NCBI GenBank assembly: GCA_905182995.1 | Contig: CAJJDP010000042.1 | Span: forward strand, 426,417 to 490,416 | Source of the DNA: Paramecium octaurelia | Lineage: Eukaryota > Ciliophora > Oligohymenophorea > Peniculida > Parameciidae | Reading direction: 5' to 3' | Length of the DNA: 64,000 nt | Part shown: positions 1 through 12,749 of the stretch, in pieces | Layout: every line of letters starts with the position of its first letter | Numbering within the stretch: position 1 is the stretch's first letter | Position numbers and translations under genes: made by a program | The notes under the pieces: generated by a model | What the model saw: the letters and a program-made list of their open reading frames with translations, nothing else | What the model was told of the DNA's origin: nothing | Database searches by the model: none

Positions 1-3000
1 GATCATTTAGACCAATCTATCTCCATCCATAAATAATATGAAATTGACTGCTTTCTAGATTCTAATTTATCATTTATAGCTCACTCATTTTATAACCTAG
101 CAGTATGATGAGAATATTTTCAGATTGATAAAAGCGCTTTCAGAAATCAGCATATTGACAACCCTATTCTAAGATATTTACACAATTAACATATTGACGG
201 GGGTTCTATTGGCTATTCTAAATGTTTTGCCTTATCTTATAATTTTACATAGAAAAATCAGAAGCGAAAACTAAAACGTAGATATCATATCAAAATCGAT
301 CTTAAAGGTAAAAGAAAACACTTAAATTAAAAGTCTGCCACAAAGTTAGTGAATTACTATTTCCTGTATTTCACTTGGCTTCTCTACCTTCCTCAAATGC
401 ATTACATAAGTTGGAACCTGATGTGTTAAAATGATCTATTGCTTTTGGTATTGGCGTTGCTGAACTTGCTCTTTTCAATAGTATCCCTGACTATTTCGAA
501 CGTCTATTTCATAAATTTCGAATTCAACGAATTGCAATTGAGAAAACATTTCACATACAATAATTGCGTGGCACAGTTACTCATCGTTCCAATGGCCATC
601 TTGAATCAGAGTCAAGATCAAATGATGAACATAGTCAGTAGAACCATACATGGAATAATCATAATAATATTGTTTTACGAAGCTTATTTTTAATTACCCT
701 TTGGGTATAAATTTAATTATTAACATAGATTTTCCAAATATTCAATCATTTACAATAGATTGTTAGTGATGCATATTTTGATATTCATTTTCACTACAAT
801 CATGTACCAAAACCCAGAATTGCGTTACAGTCTCTCAACCCTAATGCTGGTCACTCAGCCAATTACACAATATTTGTTTCAAGTCTTAATGTAAGACAAG
901 AGATTAAAAACATACCATAACACGATGAATTAATATTAGGAACTGCTGATAATAGAAGACTTCTTTGAGATAATATAAGCAACGCAGAGGAGTAAGAAAA
1001 GAACGATAGAATTAATATAGAAATTTAGTTTGCATTATAATCGATGTTAATCTGTAAAATGTTAATGCCGCAGATATGGAGCCAGTGGAATATTAAGGTG
1101 GGATGATGCAGTTATTTTAACATCGTGTTTATTTAGGATAGGATTCGAAAAACATAGGAGCGATTATAAAAATCTAGAAATTTATAGTCTGAAATTCTTA
1201 ACCTTCATTAATAAGTATAGAAATAATGCACCTAAGAGTTATTAAGAATTGAAGATCCTTTTTTAAAAGAAGCGAAATTATTCCTTTTATTTCATTCAGA
1301 TTTGTTTACTATTGCAATACATTCTCTAAGCATAGATGCAAAAAGACGAAGATTATAATATAAATAAAGATACAAGGGTGTCTAATGTAAAACTATAGGT
1401 GAGTAAGAGTGAAAGAAGCATAGTATAGACACTATACTAAATGGAATAGATAAAACAGAACATTCTTCCATTGTTGATGCAACTCAGCCACTTTAAGATC
1501 CAATTTTGGAAGAGCTATTTGGCAGGTAAATTTGTCAGTTTTTCCGATATTGAACAACAAGTTTAGAAACTACAACTACTCAAACATTAAATTCTATATT
1601 AATTAAAGATCTATCAACCTATTTTCTATACGAATGGAAGGACCTTCAATGTTCAATTCCTAAAGTATAGTGCCTTGATTGATTTGTTATTATTTAACAA
1701 TGTGAGAAAATACTTTGAGTTGGAAAAAGGTAAGAACATTATCCTATTAATTTAGAGAGGAGAGAGATTTTGTAACAGGAGAAAAGCATGAATACTTTTG
1801 AAATTACGAATATCAATTTCTTTAAAGGGGAGGCAATATCCGTTAAAGTATGTATAGCTTAAGGGCCGAATATTGGTAAAGTGTTGAATGAAGTTATTTC
1901 ACCTTTAATACCTAAGTTTTTTGGATTCGGGCATTTTGACAATCCAATGGAGGCATTTCTTGATTACACCAAAGGAAATATTAATACTCTGATGCCTGCG
2001 TGGTTATCACCTGTGCATGATGAGATGATGCAAAATTATATCAGAAGGGGAGGAACAGCCAGAATAGGTAAGTACTTTTAGACCTTTGCAAAGATTTACG
2101 ATAAGACATTAATTCGATGTTAGGTGTACCTTGCACACAATTTTAGTAAAGATTTAACTGATGATTTCACAATGATAGGGTGTCTTAAGTCTTTGGAGGA
2201 GTAGCAGCCAAAAGTATCAGTAGAGGAAGCCAAGAAATTGAAGAATGTAGTATTTAAGGGAGTGCAACATATTCTTTTTGACGTGAATGGAAATATTTTG
2301 GGAGTGACATAAGGTCTATACAAAATGATAGATAGATTGCAAAGATTAAGAGCCAATTAAAATTTATCTTCGCTTAAATAGCCGAGTGTGGAGAAGAGCA
2401 GATCAGACATATCTTCTTTAGAGAGTGAGAGTTATGATGTTTATGATTAACAATGGTCTAATTCAATTTTAACAATTGATGACTTTTATAATAAGGTATT
2501 GATTTGGATGCTTTTGCCTTTCATTTGCAGAGAGATCGAATAAACAGGAATTGAATATTTGATGGATGGGGAGACTCCTCCGAAAAATAGATATCCGAAT
2601 TTGATTGATTTAGAGAATAGTAACAATGTGGTTAGTAATAAAGAGACCTACTTATTCGTCCCAGAAGATTTGCATCTGTTTGTTTAATAATATGAAAAGG
2701 CCTTGTAAAAGATTATAGATGATACTCGTGTTTAATCCAACAATTTCTCAAGTGGTAGTTAATATAAGGGTTAGAAGTACGATCAAGAAAGTGATTCTGT
2801 CAGTGTCCAATAGGCAGTTACAGTTTTTAATGAAAAGTTGTGTGCATTCTTCTATGATGAACATTTGAAAAGACATCAAGCATTGCAATTTGGAACAACT
2901 AGACAATCAGAAATGTAGAAGACTTCAGTCAAACCTCAATCTCAAACTTAAGTCTCCATTCCAAGTGAAGAAGACAGTGAATAACTTAAAACAAGGGCAG

Positions 3001-5516
3001 AGAAAATCTATTAGGATAAGTACACCAAATACATAGAAAAGATCACTCCTCAGGACTTTAATCCTGTACCAGTTTATTATTCAGTAAATTATGAAGAGTA
3101 TAGATACAAAAAGAATGACATTGATTTGAAATAACAGATGTTCTTGATTGAATTAACGGTGAATGAATAATTACTACTTACCACTATGGGATACAAAAGA
3201 TAAGTGAGAGACACCATAAAGCAAACATTCTAAAATTATCAATCTAAACGATAGTTGATAGAGTAGCAATTGTAAACCGAAGATTCAATTAGTGTCTAGG
3301 GAAATATGAGTGAATAAAGAAGTGATCATGATGCCGAAGTGACCAATTATCTATTTCCATCGCATCCCTCTCATTACTTTGAAGATATCTACATAGATTC
3401 ATAAAAGTTAGATCAATTACCCAGTCCTTTTAAGTAAATGGATAATGCTCAATTATTATCTAGTCGAAGTGATGAAGTGGAAATTCAATAAAAGTTTACT
3501 CTCAATTCACAAGAATCTTTAATTAAAAACACCGAAAAGTAAATTACTGCCATGAATTCCAAAGCATTTGCTAAGAAAAAATAATAAGATTTCTTCAATG
3601 AAAATGATAGCAAACTGGCTATGGACAGTCGAGCATCATAATAATAAATCTAAGAGGAATACTAAGTCAAATATTCAGAAAACCTAAAATTATTTGATTC
3701 CAATTATAAATCGACCCTATAAAAAATCGAGGATTTCATCAACCCAACCACATTTAGAATACAAAAATATCTGCTTTACATTGTCTTATTCTTAATCGTA
3801 GGCTATATCATTCTACTGACCATAGCTGTATACTAGAAATATAATTTTGGAGATTGTCTCAATCTAATAGATTTGATGTTGTCTACCTAAAAAGCCTATT
3901 CCTAAATTACACACGGACTTTATCGTATAGAATTGGATTCTTAATTCCAAATGGATCTAAAGATGAGATAATTCTATTTAGAGTAGATAGACTTAGGTTT
4001 GCAGAACTTCATCGATTTGCAAAGCAATCAATTATTTGATATCAATTAAGTAGAGTTTAGTGTAAATTAATTTTACAATGTAGAGTACAAATTAATCCCA
4101 AAACCAACCTTATAAGAGACCATTCAAATGAGTCTAGCCCAATTTTATAAAATTAGAAATACTACCTTATAGAGTCCAATTATTACTCAAATTGCTGTTG
4201 CTAATTTAGAGGAAATCGGGTAATTACCACATTTAGCATTTAATTATTGTTATGATGATAAAATAACAAATGAAGAATAAACCCAATAATTATTGACCAT
4301 TTATATGGTAGTGATCTTCTTTCTGGTTATGCTATTGTAATTTCTGTAAATCCCATTAATCTCAAGACTTTCTAATGACCATCGCAGATTATATAAAGTT
4401 GTTATGAAATTGTAAATATATGAAGTACAGGATGAGATCGAGACGTATGAATAAGTGTAATCAATTTTTAAGAAATCCTTGTATGAATGGATGTTGATTG
4501 ATTTCGTTTCAGAAACAAGGATGTTTGAGAGTAGTGTTGAGAATATGTAATACCATAATCATCAATTAACAGATCAAAGTTAAACCTAACTTTTGAATAC
4601 AAACAATAAGAAAAATAAATACAAATTATACGAAAAGTTAAAACGGTAGCACATCAATCAAACCAGATACATAATCATTTTGTTGATAGGTCTCTTTGTT
4701 ATTTTGGCTTATTTCTTAATTATCTTCTTTGTTATTTTCGCACTTTCCTAATAGTTACTTGCTAACATAGATTTGTTATTTAATTTTAAATTGGCTCAAT
4801 CTTCTTTTATGAACATAATTCATAATATGGATCTAATAAGTTATCAGACTTATGAGCAAAAGACATTCATGAATATCATGAGCCAAGTGTAATTCATCAA
4901 TTATTCTTAAGAATTAAGAAGTGATAAACAAGATCAATTCATAGAGTTTAACAATAACTTTGTCTCAATCATAAGTGACCAATAATTAAAGACAAATCTA
5001 GAAGCTTTAAATTAAGATGATATATGCTTGCAATCTGTGGGAATTCTGTGCAATGAAACATAGACTTACATTCATAATCCTAACATCATTCAATATTATC
5101 ATCATGGCATGAAATACTTGATCACTCAAATTAACAAAATTATTGAATCCTACCCTTAGTTCTTTTACAATAATTATGGGAATAGCACTCAAGAGCATCT
5201 GAGTGACTTCTTTGAGGGTTTAGAACACAACATCTACATTGATTATGGGAGTGACATCTTAGTTGAAGCATACGATAAAGTCGTCACAACTGCACAAGAA
5301 TAATTTGATAAGTCTTTGTCAATCTACAAGGAAACTTTGATGATATTTATTCTGAGTGTTGGAGTGCTGGGATTGTCAATCATTTGGATTTTAGGAAGAT
5401 TATTATTGAAAATGTAAGTAGATTCAATAGGTACTTGTTAAACCTCCTTATTATTAATATCTCCCAAAAGATACTTGAACCAAAATATAATCCAAATCGC
5501 ATAGAAAAAAAGATGA
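1..5516 (+). CDS. TmcB/TmcC-like PAS and multi-transmembrane protein (5' end outside window)
   Basis: The reading frame is open from the first base, so the start lies upstream. It runs to TGA 5514-5516 once TAA/TAG are read as Gln and two introns are removed (103-123 and 1730-1755; both carry in-frame TGA or shift frame). The N-terminal part has hydrophobic spans (about 439-900), followed by a long helical region and a PAS-like segment around 1880-2130 with the family-typical run LMP...H-E-M followed by RRGGTARIGK. Further transmembrane segments lie near 3770-3830, 4300, 4675-4750 and 5340-5400. This layout matches the large ciliate family annotated as TmcB-like or PAS-domain membrane proteins, of unknown physiological role. 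A paralogous gene lies at 41223-46479. It converges on the dehydrogenase gene with a gap of about 30 bp. The family call is from motif recognition; function is not known. Confidence 0.8.
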
Positions 5517-5547
5517 TTGATTAACTTTTATATAATTATTTTATAGA

Positions 5548-6388
5548 TCATTATGCTGTCCATCCTCCATCCATGGTATAAGTGGATCCTTTGATTTGTG
5601 AAGCTGAATTTGAACATAAGAATGTAATCAAATCTCCCAACTATTCAGTTTGCACTGGAGTGACAGAGGGTTATTTCTCTTCTAATAATTTGATTTAAGC
5701 TTCTTCAAATGATATCTTATATTAATCAGCCCTTTATTAGATTTGTGTCTCAATCAATTTGGTCATTACCCATCCAGGACAAACTGCATTGATAGTAACT
5801 CCTGTCTTAGCAACCTCAAGAGCTGTTGCCTTTGTTAATCCAACAATTCCATGTTTTGCAGCCACATATGCACACTTATTCACAGAAGCGACCAACCCTA
5901 TCATATGAGAATAACTTCAATACCATGAACACTTGCGATATTGATGATACGACCCCAATTTTTATCAAGCATTTATGGCAATGCATATTTGGTTGTAAGA
6001 AATGCAGCAGTGAGATTTATTGCTATAATGTCGTTGAATTTCTACTCTGGGAAGTTTACTGCTGACTCAATGTATTGAATTCCAGCATTATTGACTAAGA
6101 TATCAACACTTCCTAAAGCCTTGCTTGTTTCCTACACCATACTTTTAACCTATCGATATTTGTGAAATCTACTTATGGTCCTTCCTTCAAATCTGCGCCG
6201 TGATAGAATGTCTTTACTTTGAATTAGCCCTCTATTTCTTTTCTGATGGCTGTGACTTCCTCTGGCTTTGCAAATCCATTGAGTCCGATATGAACACCTT
6301 GAGATGCCAATTTCTTTGCAACAGACAAACCAATGCCGCTTGTTGAACCAGTGATCAATGCTACTTTTCCAGGAAGGTTAGCGAACAT
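5548..6388 (-). CDS. 3-hydroxybutyrate dehydrogenase-like short-chain dehydrogenase
   Basis: Splicing two introns (6150-6172 and 5898-5923) gives a classical SDR of about 263 residues. It starts MFANLPGKVALITGSTSGIG, which holds the NAD-binding TGxxxGIG motif. It continues with a DILVNNAGIQ strand, the INIASVHG segment carrying the catalytic serine region, and YVAAKHG with the catalytic Tyr-xxx-Lys. The C-terminus ends in MDGGWTAQ, as in bacterial BdhA. The family oxidises D-3-hydroxybutyrate to acetoacetate with NAD. The LNGF segment and the KQPS and DGGWTAQ motifs are specific to bacterial-type 3-hydroxybutyrate dehydrogenases rather than generic SDRs. No clear targeting peptide is visible. 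The gene converges with the TmcB-like gene and is divergent from the scramblase gene about 105 bp away. Confidence 0.9.
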
Positions 6389-6492
6389 TAATGAATTATG
6401 AACCTAAATTAAATATTATCAGAGATTGTATCAAATTATTGCTTTATTGAATTTGTAAATATGTGTGAATACATATAAATATAATATTAACA

Positions 6493-7299
6493 ATGACAGA
6501 AGGACTCAAATTTGTTAAATGTGCTCTTTTGCAACAAGAGAATGATCCACTCGAATACTGCGTTTGCACTCTTCCCATCCCATCAAATATTGGCATTCCT
6601 CTCTTTCCTTGCGAACTTCCGAATAATTTCAAGCTCTTTCAATCAAATGAAACATTTTCATAATTAGGAATGGTATTTATACTTTACATTTCCCCCAGAA
6701 AATCATGGATATTGAAGAAGAAGAAAACCACAAATTGATGAGAACAATCTGTTGCCCTAGTTTGAGACCCTTAACCATCACATCCAGGGACTTTTACAAT
6801 AACATTCCAATTCAAGCAGAAAGAAAATTCGCCATCCCTTTTATTCAAAAAAATGAAATGAAGGTTAAATATGATGGCGAATATGCAGGTAAAATTGTAT
6901 AAGAGTAATGCTGCACTTTCATGAAGGGCATGTTTCATTAATTATTCATATATGATAGCAATGAATACCTCATTTATGAGATAACTGCAAATTTGAAATA
7001 AAAGGGATTGCTATGCTTTTTGCCCTTCCAATCTTGCAATTCCATTAAATACTCCATTATTGATAAAAGGCCTGCCGAAGAATAATTAATTAGCGAAAAC
7101 TACACTAATGGTCAAATTGAACATCTATTCTTCGGATGGTCAAATGAACTATGCTCCAAGGCTGATTAATGTAATTGATTATTATGTAATTTCCCTCCTA
7201 GATGGTATCAAATTTCCAGATAGCGCTAGTGAAAAAGACAAAGCACTGCTCATTATGTGTTGCATATTTATTGATTATTTGTGGTTTGAAAATTTTTGA
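6493..7299 (+). CDS. Phospholipid scramblase family protein
   Basis: ATG at 6493; two introns (6673-6698 and 7171-7201) must be removed to avoid TGA. The product is about 249 residues. Recognisable scramblase features: an ICCPSLRPLTI segment corresponding to the Cys-rich 'CCGPLRPF' region of PLSCR proteins, a second Cys-rich stretch, and the C-terminal signature FPDSASEKDKALLIMCCIFI followed by DYLWFE. The last piece matches the conserved 'FP...KA.L..A.FLID.M.FE' end of the family. The family is a beta-barrel protein acting at membranes, reported as a Ca2+-dependent lipid scramblase, though its biochemical role is debated. The start is the first in-frame ATG after the divergent dehydrogenase. 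Residue-level catalysis cannot be assigned. Confidence 0.85.
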
Positions 7300-8381
7300 G
7301 AACTCATTTAAACATACTATCTCTTCTCTTTTTATTATAATAATAAATGTTTTAACACTTTTTAGAAGCTAAAATAAATTATAAATTATTATTGAATCAA
7401 CTTTGTACTTCCAACAATTATATTATAGATTGAATTAGCTTTTATGAATCATCTTCTCTCATCTATTTATTGTCAATCAATTTTAAAATCAGACGTCATC
7501 CTTAGCCAAAAATCAAGTCATAGCTAAAAAATTTATCATTACTCTACAGACATAAATTATGATAAGGATAGCCTTGGTTTTATTAATACTATTATTATCA
7601 ATGAAACTCAAATAATTGTTTTTGTATGCTTCTGTAAATTACACTTATTATTAGTTATCAATTACCATCTATTTTTACAATTTTATATAATATAACGTCA
7701 TATGATTATTGATTATTAGGCAATCTTTGTCTATTTTTTATATATTTTACTATCAAAACCACCACTAGAATAAGGTATCTATTTGTGTTTTTAAGGTATT
7801 TTATAATATTTTGTAATATTTTTTAATGCATAGATAGGAAATCTTTTTTTAAAAAAAATTTGATTTTAATCTTTTATAATTGAATCTTTGAGAGTATTTT
7901 GTATGAACTTTGATTTTAATAATTTGGTACTATTTATATAAATCAATGCCTTGTTTTGGATAATGATAAAAATTAATATAAAACATTAATAAAATTTACA
8001 CTTTAGTCTGATCATATATTTTATAAACTGTTTACATTTTTTAATTATTGATAACACAATTAATATACCGCTAAACTAAATTTAACTCATTAATCTATTG
8101 AAGTAAGCTCAATCAAATCTGTTGAAGTTAGCTCAACACATATCGATTGAAATTGTACAATAATGTATGAATTATTAATATTAATTTTCAATTAAATACA
8201 AATTATATTTTAATTTTGAAATGTTACATTATTTTTAAAAGCAAAAATTCAATTATATTTATAACGAAGAATTAGAATTATGATTTGTAACGTGAATTTT
8301 TAATACAAATAGTAAGTTTTAGCCAAAATATTCCTAGAATGAGAATATTTAATAATTAATAAGAATACAAATAACTTATTT
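7300..8381. other. AT-rich intergenic stretch
   Basis: About 1.08 kb without a convincing reading frame on either strand. It contains T- and A-runs and a short imperfect repeat (two copies of a 'TGAAGTNAGCTCAA' type element near 8098-8135). It lies between the 3' ends of a plus- and a minus-strand gene, so it holds no obvious promoter. It is unusually long for this genome. Confidence 0.5.
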
Positions 8382-9512
8382 TCATTTTTAAGTGCTAAAA
8401 CTACTTTCTCCAAGTTCCTATCCTGTTTCTGATATTTAACTCTTCAATGCTTCTTTCAATCCATTTCCAAATCCCTTTTTACATTAATATGCATAAAAGC
8501 CATCAAACAGCATAATTATTAAACATGCAATTGTTGTTCCAATAACTATTATTACAGTATAGTTATCTCCATAGGGAGTATCTTACAAGGTACAATCATC
8601 AATTAAGTCATTAGAGTTTTTTTAGTTATAATAGTATATCATATAATAAGCAGTCTTTGTAAGTATATAAAGTTGGACCAACAATATCATAGTAATATAA
8701 ATCCAAAACTTTTTGGTGTTTTCTTCCTTTAACTAGAATAATCTAAATAATACTTACAGCCCAATATCCAACAAAAATGCTTGCTATCTAAAATAGAATT
8801 ACGAAAGAATCGATTAAATATAGGTACCAATATACACTATCAAAAAAGAAGAAGAATGTTAAAAATGTACTAAAGGATATCAAAAGATATAATTGCATAA
8901 ATGTACTGAAATTTGAGTAATTTCTAAACATATCTAAAGTCTCATAATAAATTATACCTTATATTTTAGGAGATGCCCCAACTTTCATAATATTTCTGTA
9001 AACAAACACATCATAAAATGGTTTATAACAGACAACGCTTAAAACGAAGACACAAAATGAATAAAATAAATAAATGTAATCAAACGCTGCTAATACTTTA
9101 TCTCCTTCGTTTGTATTAGAGTTCTTGAAATATGAAGTAGGTTTAAAAAACCTTGCAAAAGTGCACAAAAATGTTATAAATTAAATAATGATGTATGCAA
9201 ATAATTCCAAAACATTTGATTTGTAAATCTTAAAATAAACTTATTGATTACAGCATTAAATACATAGTAGCAATCCCCAATTTGAAATAAAAATAGCACT
9301 GCCCATTTATAATAATCATCTAAACTCCAATCACACTCATCTTAAGTACTATTATTATCATTGCCTTAGTCATTTAGATCTAAATTAGTTTGTTGTTATA
9401 TACTCACAATAACATCTGCTATGAATACACTAGCCAAATAGGTCATTTGTATTACAATGATTATAATAAATGTTTTAGTTGCCTTTTGTTCGATCCATGT
9501 CTTAAAATCCAT
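8382..9512 (-). CDS. Multipass membrane protein, unknown
   Basis: ATG at 9512 begins MDFKTWIEQKATKTFIIIIV, directly entering a first transmembrane helix, followed by an Asn/Asp/Gln-rich loop. Three introns are predicted, one ending in AAG rather than TAG. After splicing, at least five further hydrophobic helices follow (for example near 9140-9040, 8900-8790, 8700-8640 and 8560-8500). The C-terminal tail is hydrophilic (GNGLKEALKSQISETGQE) and ends at TGA 8382-8384. No enzyme or transporter motif is recognised. Both the predicted loops and the cytosolic tail look typical of ciliate integral membrane proteins of unknown role. Exon boundaries are inferred from frame continuity only. Confidence 0.65.
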
Positions 9513-9763
9513 ATTAATTAAAATAGTTTATAATTAATTTATATATATTCAATATTCCTTTTAATTTGAGATTTAAACTAATAATTTGATACTAAATTTA
9601 AATTTTGCAGAATGAATATTAGTAATTCCCAAAAAAACTTTAAAATGTTTGATTCTCCTTAAAATACTTAGAAAACAAGTCAAGAAGTGTCTAAAACACT
9701 AGATTGCTTAGAAATATGGATTATAATGATGATATTAATAACAAAATTGTCCTTTATTATTAT

Positions 9764-11993
9764 TCAATTTAATTAAAGATATTAATATGGATTTTTAATT
9801 CCCATTTAAACTCTTTCAATCATTTGTTCTCTAAACTAATTCAATGCCACTCTTACATCCTTGCATTTTTTAATGGCTATTTCTAAGCATATTTGATTAA
9901 AGTAATACATTCTAATAAAGGTTACAAATCTTTTAATGCCTTATCCTTTGAATCTCCAAACCAACTTTAAATGTAAATTCCATTTTCAGGTTGCAACTAA
10001 AAGTTTTCTGGCATATTATCAACAATTATAACCTTGGCTAGACTTCGATTTAGAATTGAGAGGTCCTTAAAAATAATAATATTATTAAATACCTTAATAT
10101 AAACCTAATCCTTAAAGATTGTTTTATCTCTGTATAATCTCTATTTAACCACTCCCTTCTTATCAATAATATCAATTATGAAATTGGCATAATCTGGAAG
10201 AGCAGCAGTAAATATGAATATTTCATAGTATTTAGATAATGAATCTAAAAATTCCTCTGCAAAAGGTCTCACCAAAAACTGTCCCCCTCCTTTTGGAAAC
10301 TTTCAAATAGTTTATTGGTTTACCTCTTGATAATGAACTAATGTCTCATCCAAATCTAAAACTAGAGTATACTCTTTATTGGAGGCAGCCAAGGCTCGTT
10401 CTAAATCAAGGGGCATAATTTGTTCGATCTGAGAATTTATTTTCTTCAATTATAGTATGTATTAATCTGGAGTGGTGGTTATTCTGGACAAAATCATAAA
10501 AATTTCGGGGCGTGTTATTTCGTCAATCCTTTTGGACTTTTATATTGATTAGATAAAGTACATCAATCCCAAAATTGACTTAATGATAAAATTGTTCTTT
10601 TGTAAAGCTTGCTTCCCTTTAGGACAAACCTTACGAATGTTGAAGGTTCTTAAGTCAATTCTCTGCTTCAATAAATTCAAATTTAATGAATTATTTGTAA
10701 CATTCTCCAATACTTACAACACATAGAGATTGCTATTAATTATATACTAAATCAAATTCTTAATGTTCTGATCTTCATTAATTTGATCCTGTAAGTAATC
10801 GCTAACTAAGAGATAACATGCGAAGGATTCAAACAAAAATATCTCAAGTATTTGAGGTTCCACTCTAAATAAATATTCACTCTTAGAAAATAATTATAAT
10901 TCATACATGATGTTTTTCACTGATCACTCTAATTAACTTTTACAACTAAGTGCATTTTGTAGCCAATGTCATTTGATTAGGATTATCGATTAAAATGATT
11001 ATGTCATTCCATATTTACTCCTTTTGCAAAAGTGACTTATATATATTTTACTAAGTGGCATCATCAATCGTTTAGTTAGGTGTATATTTAGTGTTTTCAA
11101 TTTTAGATTTTGGAGATTTGAGAGGGGAAACATTAATGGATTTTTCATTTTATTTTTTTCCTGATGTCTAATTTGATTATATGTTGTTATTATCAAGTTT
11201 CTATTTTAAAATATTAAAAGTTTCCATATAAGTGGTTGGACTAGGATTAATAAATCAATTACTTTTTTTTATTGCTGCATACTTAAGCAATGAAAGTTTA
11301 TTATTATTTATTTTTTTAATTGCTATTAGTTTTGTAATTGATATTATTTTAGTTATTGACATTTTCATTGTTTATAGTATTTTATCTTGTAGGAGTAATA
11401 CTGTTTTTTTTACACTGTTGAGCAATTTAAGAGATTGTCAGCAATTTTGAGTTTTTATTAGATTTCTACTAGGATGTATTATTGTCATGTTGCTTATTAG
11501 ATTAGTAGTATAAGTTTTAATATGGTTTCTTGTCTTAATCTCGACTAGTATCAGGGATTATGAAGGCTGATTTTAGAAAAGTTTCATTATTTTAAGGTGA
11601 CTTTATATTCTGTTTTCCAAAATTACTTATTCTACTAGACACTATGAAAATGAATTTTAATTTACATAAACTATCACCTCTGCTTGATCTGCTATCAACT
11701 TATTTTTTTTGAAATAAGCTTTATCCAAATAATTGTGTAGAGGTCTTGCTTTATTCGCCCTGTATCAAGTTATTTAGTAACTGCTTCACCTTTGATGGGT
11801 TTGTGTATTCGTTGCGAGCAGTTAATGGTCTATTTGGATTGTTAGGAGTAATATCTAAGATATTTTATGAGGCTTTACTTCTAGTTTCAGGCGAAATTTC
11901 CTTAAAAGATCCACGTGATTTACTTGAATAGGTTGATGTATTTAGTTTATTCTAACAATCTGATAACTTTGGGTTTGATCTGCTGTAAAACAT
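9764..11993 (-). CDS. FCP1/SCP-type (NLI-interacting factor-like) phosphatase with long low-complexity N-terminus
   Basis: The C-terminal third is an FCP1-homology (HAD-fold) phosphatase domain. It has the nucleophile motif LVLDLDETLVH (10364-10332, with DLDET giving the DxDxT catalytic residues), then FLVRPFAEEFLDSLSKYYEI, IFTAALPDYA, and the IIVDNMPENFQLQPENGI motif near 9990. The family dephosphorylates the RNA polymerase II CTD or other phosphoserines. The preceding approximately 400 residues are Ser/Asn/Gln-rich plus a helical segment. Short introns, several of them obligatory because they hold TGA, join these parts. One 22-nt intron near 11240-11260 links the Ser/Asn-rich exon to the METFNILKQK exon. 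Start chosen at ATG 11991-11993; the frame is open further upstream (to about 12162), so the N-terminus is uncertain. Confidence 0.85.
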
Positions 11994-12194
11994 ATTTGAA
12001 ATTATTAACAGAATTAATTAATTACAATTTCTTTGAATTAAATGCAGATCAGATCTCAGCTGGATATATGCATGACTAAATGTTTGGCTATAATACAGTT
12101 GTTATTGTTTATCACATTCTGAGAAAGGAAATAATGAAATAAAGAATATTAAACATTTAGAATGCATAAGGTCTGATAATTAATAAAAAAGTAT

Positions 12195-12749
12195 TCAAGC
12201 ATCTAAAACGAGATTCTGCTCTTTAGTGTAATCAATCAACATTTATCCCATACACTTTTACTCATTTAAAAATTGTTAGCAATACCTCGAATTTAGAATC
12301 TTGAAATTGCTAAATGATATTAAATAAATTTACTTTCCAATTTAATTCAAAAATGTTTGAATTTTTATTGCTCTTTTTTTCAGGTTTCTAGAACTTAATT
12401 GATTGAATTCAAAATGCGAAGAAAGAGTGCATTTCACTTCAAAGAGTCTACTTAACCCCTTATAGAATTTCTATAGAACACTAAAACGAGTCATCATAAT
12501 CCACTTTGCTCCATATTCATTAACCTCTATCTAAAATTTATCTCATATATTCATTACCATATAGTATGCATGATTTGCTTAAACTTAAATTGTCACTACT
12601 CTAAATCTGATGTATGATACTACTCTCTTTTTTTATTTTTCGAGAAATGATAATATTGGAGAATTTTCTTGATCTGGGGGTGAGTCTAAATCTAGTGAAG
12701 AAGCTTTAGTAGATGATTTTGAAAACGAAAGACTCAAACTTTTATTCAT
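12195..12749 (-). CDS. PX-domain protein
   Basis: ATG at 12749 gives a Ser-rich N-terminus (MNKSLSLSFSKSSTKASSLD). A PX-like core follows: YIRFRVVTIQVQ...YMIEVNEYGAKWIMMTRFSV LQKFYKGLSRLF, which fits the phosphoinositide-binding PX pattern of a beta-sheet followed by an 'RRFSDF..LH..L'-type helix. A 27-nt intron interrupts the domain at about 12545 and a 24-nt intron near 12345 follows. After RNLKKRAIKIQTFLNQI comes a helical C-terminus ending at TGA 12195-12197. PX domains bind membrane phosphoinositides, usually PI3P on endosomes. The protein (about 165 residues) is small, essentially only the domain. It is transcribed toward the phosphatase gene, about 200 bp away. Confidence 0.7.

Noticed and set aside
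8098-8135. Short direct repeats as a possible CRISPR or regulatory array
   Set aside because: Only two imperfect copies with no regular spacing; no more than expected in AT-rich intergenic DNA.
11232-11450. Plus-strand hydrophobic frame (72 codons)
   Set aside because: Antisense to the Asn/Gln/Lys-rich N-terminal exon of the FCP1-type phosphatase, which it mirrors.
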